Shown here: positions 51,683 through 59,009 of the stretch, piece by piece
How the letters are laid out: the number at the start of each line of letters is the position of its first letter
How positions within the stretch are numbered: the stretch's first letter is position 1
NCBI GenBank assembly: GCA_964437445.1
Contig: CAYTGR010000019.1
Span: 11,016-75,015 of the forward strand
Reading direction: 5' to 3'
Length of the DNA: 64,000 bases
Source: CAYTGR01 sp964437445
Lineage (GTDB): Bacteria > Chloroflexota > Anaerolineae > B4-G1 > SLSP01
The notes under the pieces: model-generated
Told to the model about the DNA's origin: nothing
Seen by the model: only the letters and a program-made list of their open reading frames with translations
The model's database searches: none
Program-made: the position numbers and the translations under genes

Positions 51683-53575
51683 TTATTCTCCTTCGATGAA
51701 ATTCCAAAGTGCCGGCTCTTCTTGACGAGAGTCTTGCGCGATGATCCAGATTTGTCCTGCGGAGTCCGCAGTTGCGGCCTCTATGTCCATATCCGTAACG
51801 GAAAGCAATTCGTTGCCTTCCAGACGGTAGACCGAACCGCTTTGGAAGAGCCACAGCCTGCCTGCGCCATCGAATACAAGGTTTGGAGAGGCGTCTGTAA
51901 ACGCAAGCGTTTGTTCAGTGCCAAGAATTTCCTGCCAGGCGCCATCTTGCAAATGATAAAGGCCGCGCGCCGCGTCGCAACTGGCGCCGCCGCATAGGGC
52001 GGAAAGCGCCCACAGGTCTCCGTCAGGGCCGGGCAGCATAGCCAGCGGGTAACCCTGGCGATATTCTCCCGAATTGGGAATCACAAAATCGTTGAATTGC
52101 CGGGTTCCCTGGTCGAATTGCCGCACGAGGCCGTTCGCCATGCCGAGCCACACGTTCCCATTCTGGTCGGATGTAATTGCAGTGACGCAGCCCGTGCTTG
52201 TCATCCCGCCGCGCCAGTGGCCCTGCCCGGCGGCAAAATCGGACGTATCCAGCCAACGCGCCCCGCCCCCGCCCATTGGCCCTTCCGCCCAGTCGCATTC
52301 GCCCACCCAGATTTGCTGGCGCTCTTCGACAAAATGAATGTGGAGTTCCATCAGCAAGTCGTTGGTCAAGGCAGGCGGCATGTCCAGGGTATCGCGCGTA
52401 AAAATCGTCCAGCGTCCATCGGCGTAGACGCGGATATCCTGCCCGGTAGCCAGCCACACCTGGCCGTGCGCCTCGCTGAGAACGCCGCGGCCTTCCAGCG
52501 AAGCCGGGTTGGAGGGCGGCAGCCAGCCTGCATCGGCATGAACAAAGGCAGAGCCGCCATAATCGGCCAGGGCGCTGTCCCAATAGAAAATTGTAGTGGG
52601 CACTTCTTCCGGGTAGAACCACGACCTGCCGGCATCGTCCACCCCGATGAAGCGTTGGGACGGCGCCAGAAAGTATGATTGCCAGGCGCCCTCCTGGAAG
52701 ACGGCGTAGCCATTGGTGGTCATCAGGCGCAGGGCGCCATTCGGTAGCGCCTCCAGGTGGGTGATTTCACCGCTCAAATCTGCGGGCAATGCGGCAACTT
52801 TGTGAAAGGCAACCGCTGCTTCGCTGCCAGACGCCAGCGGATAGACCAGTGTCCATTTTTCATAGTCCAATGGATTGCCTGCTGTTTGCTCGCAATCCCG
52901 GTAACGCGCCTCATCCAGCACAAAGCGTTCGCCTGCGAGATGGTATTTGTAGAACACGCCGCAATCTTTGAGACCGCGATAGGCGTTCAGGTTGGTCAAT
53001 GTTTGCGTCTCAGGATGGTAAACAGGGAAGGCGCCGGTGAGCGTATCCACTTCTTGCAGGCCACGCGCCGGGTCATCCTCCTGAAGCAGCACCGGCACGT
53101 AGATGGGACGTGCAGACGGCGGCGTAGCGCGATAGTCCAGCCAGTAGAGGCGCTCTTCCACCCAGTAGGGGCCGAGGTTGCAGGTCACGAAGGCCAGGTA
53201 CTGCCCGTCGGCGGCCGGATAAAGTTCAATGCCGCCCGCCTCCCCAGGGTCCCGCTTGAACCGCCCGAATCCTTCTTCGCAGTCCTCGGGCCAGCCCAAA
53301 AACGCTTGCCAGGCGGGGCGTTCATCGTAGCGGATGAATTGCGTTTGTGGGTCAAGGGTCGCTGTAGCCGTCGGCGCGGCAGGGCTATGCCTTGCAATGG
53401 CCGGGGTGGCCGTCGGCGCGGCAGGGCTATGCTTTGCAATGGCCGGGGTAACCGTCGCAATCGCTGACGTCCCAGAGGGCAAAGGGGTCGCCTGCGAGTT
53501 TGTGCAGGCTGCCGTCAGCAAAATTGCCAACAGCAGAACAATCCCACCCACCCAATGATTATTCCACTTGCTCAT
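51683..53575 (-). CDS. Lipoprotein with two-component-regulator-type propeller
   Basis: 630 aa from ATG 53575, with AGGAGG upstream. The signal peptide ends in lipobox LTAAC. Residues ~40-75 hold two 14-residue repeats (TPAIA(K/R)HSPAAPTA). A ~200-residue globular part is followed by propeller blades with patterns such as D-x-x-G-x-x-W-x-x (GNVWLGMANGLVRQFD, GDLWALSAL, GRLWLFQSG, GQIWIIAQ). It is a surface lipoprotein; no enzyme motif was seen. Confidence 0.8.
   Translation of the reverse strand: MSKWNNHWVGGIVLLLAILLTAACTNSQATPLPSGTSAIATVTPAIAKHSPAAPTATPAIARHSPAAPTATATLDPQTQFIRYDERPAWQAFLGWPEDCEEGFGRFKRDPGEAGGIELYPAADGQYLAFVTCNLGPYWVEERLYWLDYRATPPSARPIYVPVLLQEDDPARGLQEVDTLTGAFPVYHPETQTLTNLNAYRGLKDCGVFYKYHLAGERFVLDEARYRDCEQTAGNPLDYEKWTLVYPLASGSEAAVAFHKVAALPADLSGEITHLEALPNGALRLMTTNGYAVFQEGAWQSYFLAPSQRFIGVDDAGRSWFYPEEVPTTIFYWDSALADYGGSAFVHADAGWLPPSNPASLEGRGVLSEAHGQVWLATGQDIRVYADGRWTIFTRDTLDMPPALTNDLLMELHIHFVEERQQIWVGECDWAEGPMGGGGARWLDTSDFAAGQGHWRGGMTSTGCVTAITSDQNGNVWLGMANGLVRQFDQGTRQFNDFVIPNSGEYRQGYPLAMLPGPDGDLWALSALCGGASCDAARGLYHLQDGAWQEILGTEQTLAFTDASPNLVFDGAGRLWLFQSGSVYRLEGNELLSVTDMDIEAATADSAGQIWIIAQDSRQEEPALWNFIEGE
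53367..53450 (-). repeat. Two 42-bp tandem repeats in the lipoprotein gene
   Basis: Positions 53367-53408 and 53409-53450 differ at two bases and encode the two 14-residue Ala/Pro/Thr linker repeats. Confidence 0.85.
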
Positions 53576-53608
53576 TGCGGCCTCCTGGTTGCGAACTGCC
53601 ATTCCTGG

Positions 53609-53896
53609 CTATCCCAAGGAACGTTTTAGCCTGGTCATCAGAAACACGCTCGACACAATGCCCAGGACAATCAGCGTCAGGACGACAACGCCCGTGTACC
53701 ATTCCCAACGGTAGGAAACGCCCACCAGTCCCAGCCGCCAGGTCATTCCCACGAGCGATACGAACGTCAGTCTGTAGACTGGATGGGGAACGACAGGCGC
53801 TACGCGGATGGGGATGAGCGGCAAGCATCCAAGCCCAGCGCAGACAAAGAGCAGGGTCAGAAGATAGCGGAAAATAGTGCGCCAGTTGCTTTTCAT
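53609..53896 (-). CDS. Small membrane protein
   Basis: 95 aa with two membrane helices (~8-30 and ~66-88). Its ATG 53896 overlaps the stop of the upstream zinc-finger-like gene by 4 bp (ATGA), and CCAGGA lies close upstream. No family recognised. Confidence 0.65.
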   Translation of the reverse strand: MKSNWRTIFRYLLTLLFVCAGLGCLPLIPIRVAPVVPHPVYRLTFVSLVGMTWRLGLVGVSYRWEWYTGVVVLTLIVLGIVSSVFLMTRLKRSLG

Positions 53897-54207
53897 TCCT
53901 GGCGTTTCCTTTCCCCTGATAGTTTGGTCAGCGTATCCAGGCTTTGCTTTTGCTCTGCCATTCTGGAAATGGCCTCGAGGAGCCCGTTTTTGAATCCTTC
54001 ATCCTGTATCCCTCTCTTTGTCAGTTGTTGCGACACATGTTCCTGGCGTGCCTCTTCGTTCAACTGCCAGAGTTCTTCCAGGCATTCGTCGCAGATTTGC
54101 TCCACGAAGAAAATGGCATCGGCCGTCAGGCGAGAGAAATGCCGTCCACAAAGGAGGCAGTCAAATTCCCTGTTTGCCATACAGATGCCCAGGCTAAGAC
54201 CGGTCAT
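53893..54207 (-). CDS. Small four-cysteine (zinc-finger-like) protein
   Basis: 104 aa. AAGGAG lies 7 nt before ATG 54207. Two CxxC pairs (CLLCGRHF and CDECLEEL) are separated by ~20 residues, followed by a helical, Gln/Glu-rich tail. It is probably metal-binding. Coupled to the small membrane protein downstream. Function unknown. Confidence 0.7.
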   Translation of the reverse strand: MTGLSLGICMANREFDCLLCGRHFSRLTADAIFFVEQICDECLEELWQLNEEARQEHVSQQLTKRGIQDEGFKNGLLEAISRMAEQKQSLDTLTKLSGERKRQE

Positions 54208-54242
54208 GACTCAACTCCTTTGAATGGAAATCCTGCAAGAAA

Positions 54243-54326
54243 TCAAGGTTCGACATACTTTCCAACCAACTCGGTGAGATCGTGCAGCGTCAAAATGAAC
54301 TTCTCGTAATCCGGGACGACTGTCAC
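54243..54326 (-). CDS. 27-aa ORF directly after an attC-like site
   Basis: GTG 54326 lies 7 nt after AGGA at the end of attC-like site 4. The product (MTVVPDYEKFILTLHDLTEL...) has natural-looking protein composition with a helical pattern. It may be a small cassette gene or the start of a truncated one; no family recognised. Confidence 0.35.
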   Translation of the reverse strand: MTVVPDYEKFILTLHDLTELVGKYVEP

Positions 54327-54332
54327 GCGCCG

Positions 54333-54396
54333 TCCTAACGATCTGCTGCTCAGCCGCAGCCGCGAAGCGGCTGTCGGCTGCAGCGGCGGGTTAGGC
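54333..54396 (-). repeat. attC-like recombination site 4 (64 bp hairpin)
   Basis: On the minus strand it runs GCCTAAC ... GTTAGGA. The interior CCGCTGC-AGCCG-ACAGCCGC pairs with GCGGCTG-CGGCT-GAGCAGC-type sequence around a TTC loop, with an unpaired base typical of attC extrahelical bases. It is the most canonical site of the window. Confidence 0.65.
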
Positions 54397-54643
54397 GCAG
54401 GTTTATCCCACCAGATACACCGCCTACCCTGGTCTGCACTGCGATGCGCTGGCCGTTCAAACTGTAGTACGTCCTGTTGACTTGCTGTGTGTCGGCGATG
54501 AAGGTATCCACCGCGCCGCCGTACACCGTCCTCCCGCCGCCGGGCAGGAGTTGCAGCACGCGGTCTCCGTCGCTGTCATACCAGAACCGCGTTACTGCTC
54601 TGGTCACAGTATCCGTCACCACGGCTGGCGGTTTTTGGCGCAA
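54350..54643 (-). pseudogene. RHS/YD-repeat remnant running into attC-like site
   Basis: 97 codons. The first ~75 residues (TRFWYDSDGDRVLQLLPGG, YYSLNGQRIAVQTRVGG) match the penultimate RHS core segment seen in the two larger RHS genes but are diverged from them. The conserved DPxG border and tip are missing; reading frame and similarity end at the R box of the attC-like site. It is a truncated, orphan RHS tip fragment. Confidence 0.7.
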
Positions 54644-54676
54644 TACACCCTTACGGAATGAACACGAAGGTCTATT

Positions 54677-55075
54677 TCAGTGCTTCAGTCTTGCCTCAAG
54701 GTCACGAATAACTCCGTACCATTCTGCCGCGTTTTCTGATTCATCCCAGAGTTCCTTGAGTTCTGAGGCGGTTTTGACTCGTTTGACTGCTCTCGATGCC
54801 AGTCCAGACAGGCTCTGATCTCCAACCGGATGCCGGCTGATCCACTGCTTTACCTTGTCCGGCAAGTCGGGGCTACCAACACCGTTAAGCGCCGCAACGA
54901 GTTCCGCCGCTGCCAAAGCCCGACACGCCTCAGGGGCTTCCACATACTCATCCCTGCCCTCGGCAACAAACCTGAGTACCTCTTCAATGACGGATGCATC
55001 TTCGGATTGCTCCAATTCCGCGACCCAATCCATAGCGTCATCATTTTCAAAGTTTCTTACACCCCATGTACCCAT
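54677..55075 (-). CDS. DUF4259 domain protein, possible immunity protein
   Basis: 132 aa. AAGGAG lies 10 nt before ATG 55075. The start MGTWGVRNFENDDAMDWVAEL is the signature of DUF4259, a small helical family often found beside polymorphic toxins and presumed to be immunity proteins. It sits between orphan RHS tip fragments, which supports that role. Confidence 0.85.
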   Translation of the reverse strand: MGTWGVRNFENDDAMDWVAELEQSEDASVIEEVLRFVAEGRDEYVEAPEACRALAAAELVAALNGVGSPDLPDKVKQWISRHPVGDQSLSGLASRAVKRVKTASELKELWDESENAAEWYGVIRDLEARLKH

Positions 55076-55222
55076 TGTGTGTCTTCTCCTTCAACCTCGC
55101 CATACCCTGGCGGGTCGTGAATAGCACCTTCGTTCCGCAGAAACACCTGACCTATCTGGCACTTGGGCTAAGCCGGGCGAACGGCTACATGTAGATGTAA
55201 GCGAGTGCTTGCTGCTAACAAG

Positions 55223-55423
55223 CTACCTCTCGCACAAGAGCTTGGTTAAGACAATTTCAACCGCTTCGTATCCATAGGTGCCATCATCTGGAAGGTCCAC
55301 AAGGTCCTCCGCGTTACAACGAGTCCGTTTAGGTAACTCCCATCCATTAGTATCTTGACGATACTCTACTAACCACCCCTTATTAGGGTTTAGTGGGTCT
55401 ATATAAGTGTACTTCCATTTCAC
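55223..55423 (-). CDS. Small hypothetical protein, possible immunity protein
   Basis: 66 aa. GTG start at 55423 with a weak AGAG upstream. Composition is Tyr/Trp/Asp-rich (WKYTYIDPLNPNKGWLVEY), soluble, no known domain. Its place in the string of small genes after the displaced RHS tip suggests an immunity gene. Confidence 0.5.
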   Translation of the reverse strand: MKWKYTYIDPLNPNKGWLVEYRQDTNGWELPKRTRCNAEDLVDLPDDGTYGYEAVEIVLTKLLCER

Positions 55424-55486
55424 TCATAAATCAACTCTTTGCATTCACTTACTCTTTGGGAAATGCTACCCTGGTACCGGATAAGA

Positions 55487-55924
55487 TCATGGCTGCAGAC
55501 AATCATAGTAATAAGGGGGAATGGAGTCGGTACATTGCCATTCTGTTGTGCTGCTGCTGTAACCGCACCACGTGTCATTGGATCCGGCTAGTCGAAAGTA
55601 TAGAATATATCCTCCCCCCCCTGAACAAGCAGTATAGGTATATGGATACCTTCGCGCCGGCCGGGGTATCGCCTCCAAATACTCTGGCACAAGTTCCTCA
55701 ACAGTGGATGGGAATCGATCGTTGTTGTGTTCGTAACGTTGTAAAGCCATCAGGAGTTCATAGGCACGCACTTGACCTTGTTCTAACGAGGCTGCATCTA
55801 CAGCGAAAATTGTAGCATACAAATAAATACTGCCTACACATCCTAGTAGGACAACTATCACCAACACCCCGAATACTGGTCGCCAGGTGAGGTTCAAAAA
55901 CATATGGCTTTTCAAGTTACTCAT
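55487..55924 (-). CDS. Pilin-like/GspG-like membrane-anchored protein
   Basis: 145 aa. ATG 55924 lies 3 nt after the stop of the displaced RHS tip. One N-terminal membrane helix (~15-40) is followed by a helix and the pattern LMALQRYEHNNDRFPSTVEELVPEYL seen in type II secretion pseudopilins, then a Cys-containing beta region. No prepilin cleavage motif is evident. As the first gene after a toxin tip it may be the cognate immunity protein, exposed outside the membrane. Confidence 0.65.
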   Translation of the reverse strand: MSNLKSHMFLNLTWRPVFGVLVIVVLLGCVGSIYLYATIFAVDAASLEQGQVRAYELLMALQRYEHNNDRFPSTVEELVPEYLEAIPRPARRYPYTYTACSGGGGYILYFRLAGSNDTWCGYSSSTTEWQCTDSIPPYYYDCLQP

Positions 55925-55927
55925 AGG

Positions 55928-57396
55928 TCACCTCGCCCACGGTCTGGGATAATACCAGGGAACCCGCATCCCCGGCGTATCCAGCGCCCAGATTCCGGGC
56001 GTCGGATCAAGCGCGAAGCGCGCAACAGTTCCCACTTCGCTCATATTGACAATCGTGTCATGTAACATAGCGCCATGCTGAACCCCAATATAGCCTAGAT
56101 TCAAATCAGGTACATTGCGATCACTCAAAGGGCCATCTCGCAGCCAATTGCCAGAACAACCCAGGTATGGGCCGTAAAAATACCCCAGGTAAAAAAGCCC
56201 AGCATAATGGTGGCTTGGGTTTTCATCGTCAACAAGAGCCGGATCCCAACCTGCCGTTCCCTCAAACAGAGGAGTATTTGCAGTCCATGCGGTTCCAGGG
56301 TTGGTTGCCATCTGCCAAGTCGCCGGAATAGCATGACCTAATGGGACACCTCCCCAAATAAAGCCAATAGCTTGCGCGTAAAGATTCTCTTCCCCTGCTT
56401 GGTAATACGTGGCTAACCGTTCAAGGTGGGTGATAAAGCGATCTAGACCCGGTGCTGATGCATTGGGCCATTGGAAACCTGTACCACTCCACAATTCTGC
56501 TCGATGTTGGTTGTAGAGAATCCAGTCACTATCTGTCCAGGCGCCATCTGGTCCACTGCCGGAATAAAGTATTGAGAAAAATCGATCCCGTCGATCTTGA
56601 TCTGTAGGCATACTCCCATGCGCCGCATAGAAAGCCTGCTCCCAGGCAGCATCAATGGGATCGTGTCCACTTGGATCCAGGTACTTGACAGGATTGTTAT
56701 ATCCGTATACGTATCCGTAGGCGTAGCGATTCAACGATTGGGGAGCAGCAGGATTGGGGACTAGGACATCCGCGCTGACAAACCGTCCTAACGACGGCGA
56801 ATACATCCTCGCGCCATAGTCATACAGCCCCACGCCCTCCCACGGCTGGCCGGTGTAACGCCGATTGGTCGGCGTGCTGCCCCATTCGTAGCGCGTGACG
56901 CCATACGGGGTGTAGCGCAGTTCGCCCACCCGGTTACCGCTGGCGTCGGTCGCCACGGTCGCACTCCCCAGATGGTCGCCGTGCAGGAAGTACAGCGTGT
57001 TTCCTTGCCGCATTGCGATACGCTGCCCACCGGCGTAGTAGTATTTGGTCACCACCGCCCCTTGCTTCTCGTAGTAGTCGCCGATGTAAACCCGCACCCC
57101 GCTCCCATCCATCCGCAGGATACGGTTGCCGTCGCCGTCATACACGAAGCGCGTGACCTGCCCGGTGACCGTGTTCGTCACCACGCTAAGCCGATTTTCG
57201 GCGTTTTGTATTCTCGCGTGTAGGTGATGCGCTGCGTGCCCGAAATCTCCACCCGCAGGACCATATTCCCGTTGGCGTCATACGCCGCGCGGAAGCCCGC
57301 CGTGGTGCTCACGACGGCAAACGGCGACACGCACGCCGCCAGCGGCGGGCTCTCCGGCCCGTACCCCTTCATCACCAGCGGAAAGCCATAGCACAA
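55928..57396 (-). pseudogene. Displaced RHS core end with second toxin tip (orphan cassette)
   Basis: The segment starts without promoter, Shine-Dalgarno or signal 18 nt after the upstream immunity-gene stop. 57396-57178 and 57184-55928 are two frames that join by a -1 step at the same position as in the main RHS gene. About 600 bp (roughly 56775-57396) is near-identical to 58600-59220. After the border motif KYLDPSGH comes a different tip of ~245 aa, Trp/Tyr/His-rich, with NPSHHYAGLFYLGYFYG and DLNLGYIGVQHG. This is the pattern of a silent tip cassette used for recombination. Confidence 0.75.
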
Positions 57397-57414
57397 GCGG
57401 AGTTAGTTCCCCAG

Positions 57415-57762
57415 TTACTTCAACCCCCGCCGCCGCTTCGCTTCCTCCAGCAACGCATTCGCATCCCGAACCCACTTCCTGGCATCCTCTGCCTGATCCG
57501 TCACTCCAAGACTCTCTGGCTCAGATTGAAAGGTTAGATCCAGCATTACCTCTTCCCGACTGGTCTCCTCATCGTGCACCAAACGGAATTGCAACATTTG
57601 CTCTGGCTCTATCCCAAAGTGAATCCCCGGAGGGACCATAAAAATCTTGGCACCTCCATCCTCGTGTGAGATCACAAAGGCGTATAACGTTGTTTCCCTA
57701 TCTATCCACATATAGCGCTTATGCCAGCCGAAACGGGTAATGCGCGGTTTTGTGCGTTTCAT
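57415..57762 (-). CDS. Candidate immunity protein for the main RHS tip
   Basis: 115 aa. ATG 57762 is 5 nt after the stop of the RHS tip, with GAGTAAGGG between. Soluble, no known domain; it has a beta-rich start (RFGWHKRYMWIDRETTLYAF) and a helical Lys/Arg/Glu C-terminus (EDARKWVRDANALLEEAKRR). Position directly after a toxin tip and before an orphan RHS cassette is the standard place of an immunity gene. Confidence 0.6.
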   Translation of the reverse strand: MKRTKPRITRFGWHKRYMWIDRETTLYAFVISHEDGGAKIFMVPPGIHFGIEPEQMLQFRLVHDEETSREEVMLDLTFQSEPESLGVTDQAEDARKWVRDANALLEEAKRRRGLK

Positions 57763-57767
57763 AGCCC

Positions 57768-59009
57768 TTACTCCGGTATTCTGCCTACCACCCGCCAGGG
57801 CGGCGGTAACTGCAACAGCGCAGGTACGGCCAGTTTGATCCGTCCCTGCCGTACCACCGGCAACGGCGAAAACGGCACGACCTGATTCACCATCGTGCAG
57901 GCCCACGTCACACAGTTGTACGCGTCTACAAAGTTATCTGGGTTAAACGAGTACCGGTATGGCCTCGGCCCCGGCTCACCCAACGTCGCCCGCAACCGCC
58001 GGGTCGTCTCCATCGGCACATCCCGCGAAACCTGCACCACTCCAGGCATCCCCACTTGGCCCAGCATTTCAAGATCGTCTCTCACCGTACCAGGAACCGC
58101 ATTCTCAAATAAATTGACCGGGTAAAACTCTCTCTGCGGATAAAACCCTCTGACCTGGACATCATCGCCGATTCTGGTGTAGACCGCCATATGGCCGAAA
58201 TCCTCAGTCCCCAGTGTTCCCCTCAAACGGGCAATGACGCCGATCTCCGCCACTTTCTCCACATCTACCACCGTATCCGCCACGTTGGCAACATCGTGGG
58301 CGGTATCTACCGCATTGATCGCCTTGCTCGCCCACTTGGCAGCTCGGATGGCATGGCTGGCCCCCGCCGGCACCACCGGCAATACTATTGAAGCCACATC
58401 GGTTGCCAACGACACCGTGTTCCAGAAAGTGAACCCCTCGTTCCGAATGTCGTTGAGTGTCATCCCCAGCGAAATGATGTCGAAGGCCGTCTCGACCCAG
58501 TGACCGCTGGGATCACGATAGCGCACAGGGTTGTTCAGCGTGTAAGCATAGCGATTCAGCGCCTGAGGGTTGCCGGCTCCTGGCACAAGAGTATCGGGAC
58601 TGATGAACCGCCCTAACGATGGCGAATACATCCTCGCGCCATAGTCATACAGCCCCACGCCCTCCCACGGCTGGCCGGTGTAACGCCGATTGGTCGGCGT
58701 GCTGCCCCATTCGTAGCGCGTGACGCCATACGGGGTGTAGCGCAGTTCGCCCACCCGGTTACCGCTGGCGTCGGTCGCCACGGTCGCACTCCCCAGATGG
58801 TCGCCGTGCAGGAAGTACAGCGTGTTTCCTTGCCGCATTGCGATACGCTGCCCACCGGCGTAGTAGTATTTGGTCACCACCGCCCCTTGCTTCTCGTAGT
58901 AGTCGCCGATGTAAACCCGCACCCCGCTCCCATCCATCCGCAGGATACGGTTGCCGTCGCCGTCATACACGAAGCGCGTGACCTGCCCGGTGACCGTGTT
59001 CGTCACCAC
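57768..59009 (-). CDS. RHS core end and toxin tip 1 (continues the main RHS gene in the -1 frame)
   Basis: 413 codons, overlapping the previous frame by 7 bp. It contains the last RHS core segment (TGQVTRFVYDGDGNRILRMD, YDYGARMYSPSLGRFISPDTL) and the border RYRDPSGH. The ~240-residue tip has a hydrophobic helix pair, then GHMAVYTRIGDDVQVRGFYP and later YNCVTWACTMVN. A His-then-Asn-Cys order is what permuted papain-like (YiiX/LRAT-like) folds show, so a peptidase, amidase or acyltransferase toxin is possible. Inferred, not proven. Confidence 0.75.
   Translation of the reverse strand: MVTNTVTGQVTRFVYDGDGNRILRMDGSGVRVYIGDYYEKQGAVVTKYYYAGGQRIAMRQGNTLYFLHGDHLGSATVATDASGNRVGELRYTPYGVTRYEWGSTPTNRRYTGQPWEGVGLYDYGARMYSPSLGRFISPDTLVPGAGNPQALNRYAYTLNNPVRYRDPSGHWVETAFDIISLGMTLNDIRNEGFTFWNTVSLATDVASIVLPVVPAGASHAIRAAKWASKAINAVDTAHDVANVADTVVDVEKVAEIGVIARLRGTLGTEDFGHMAVYTRIGDDVQVRGFYPQREFYPVNLFENAVPGTVRDDLEMLGQVGMPGVVQVSRDVPMETTRRLRATLGEPGPRPYRYSFNPDNFVDAYNCVTWACTMVNQVVPFSPLPVVRQGRIKLAVPALLQLPPPWRVVGRIPE

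Noticed and set aside
55160..55222. Another attC-like spacer between two small genes
   Set aside because: It contains GCTAACAAGC and a CTACATGTAG palindrome, but the R boxes are in the wrong order and no stem joins them.
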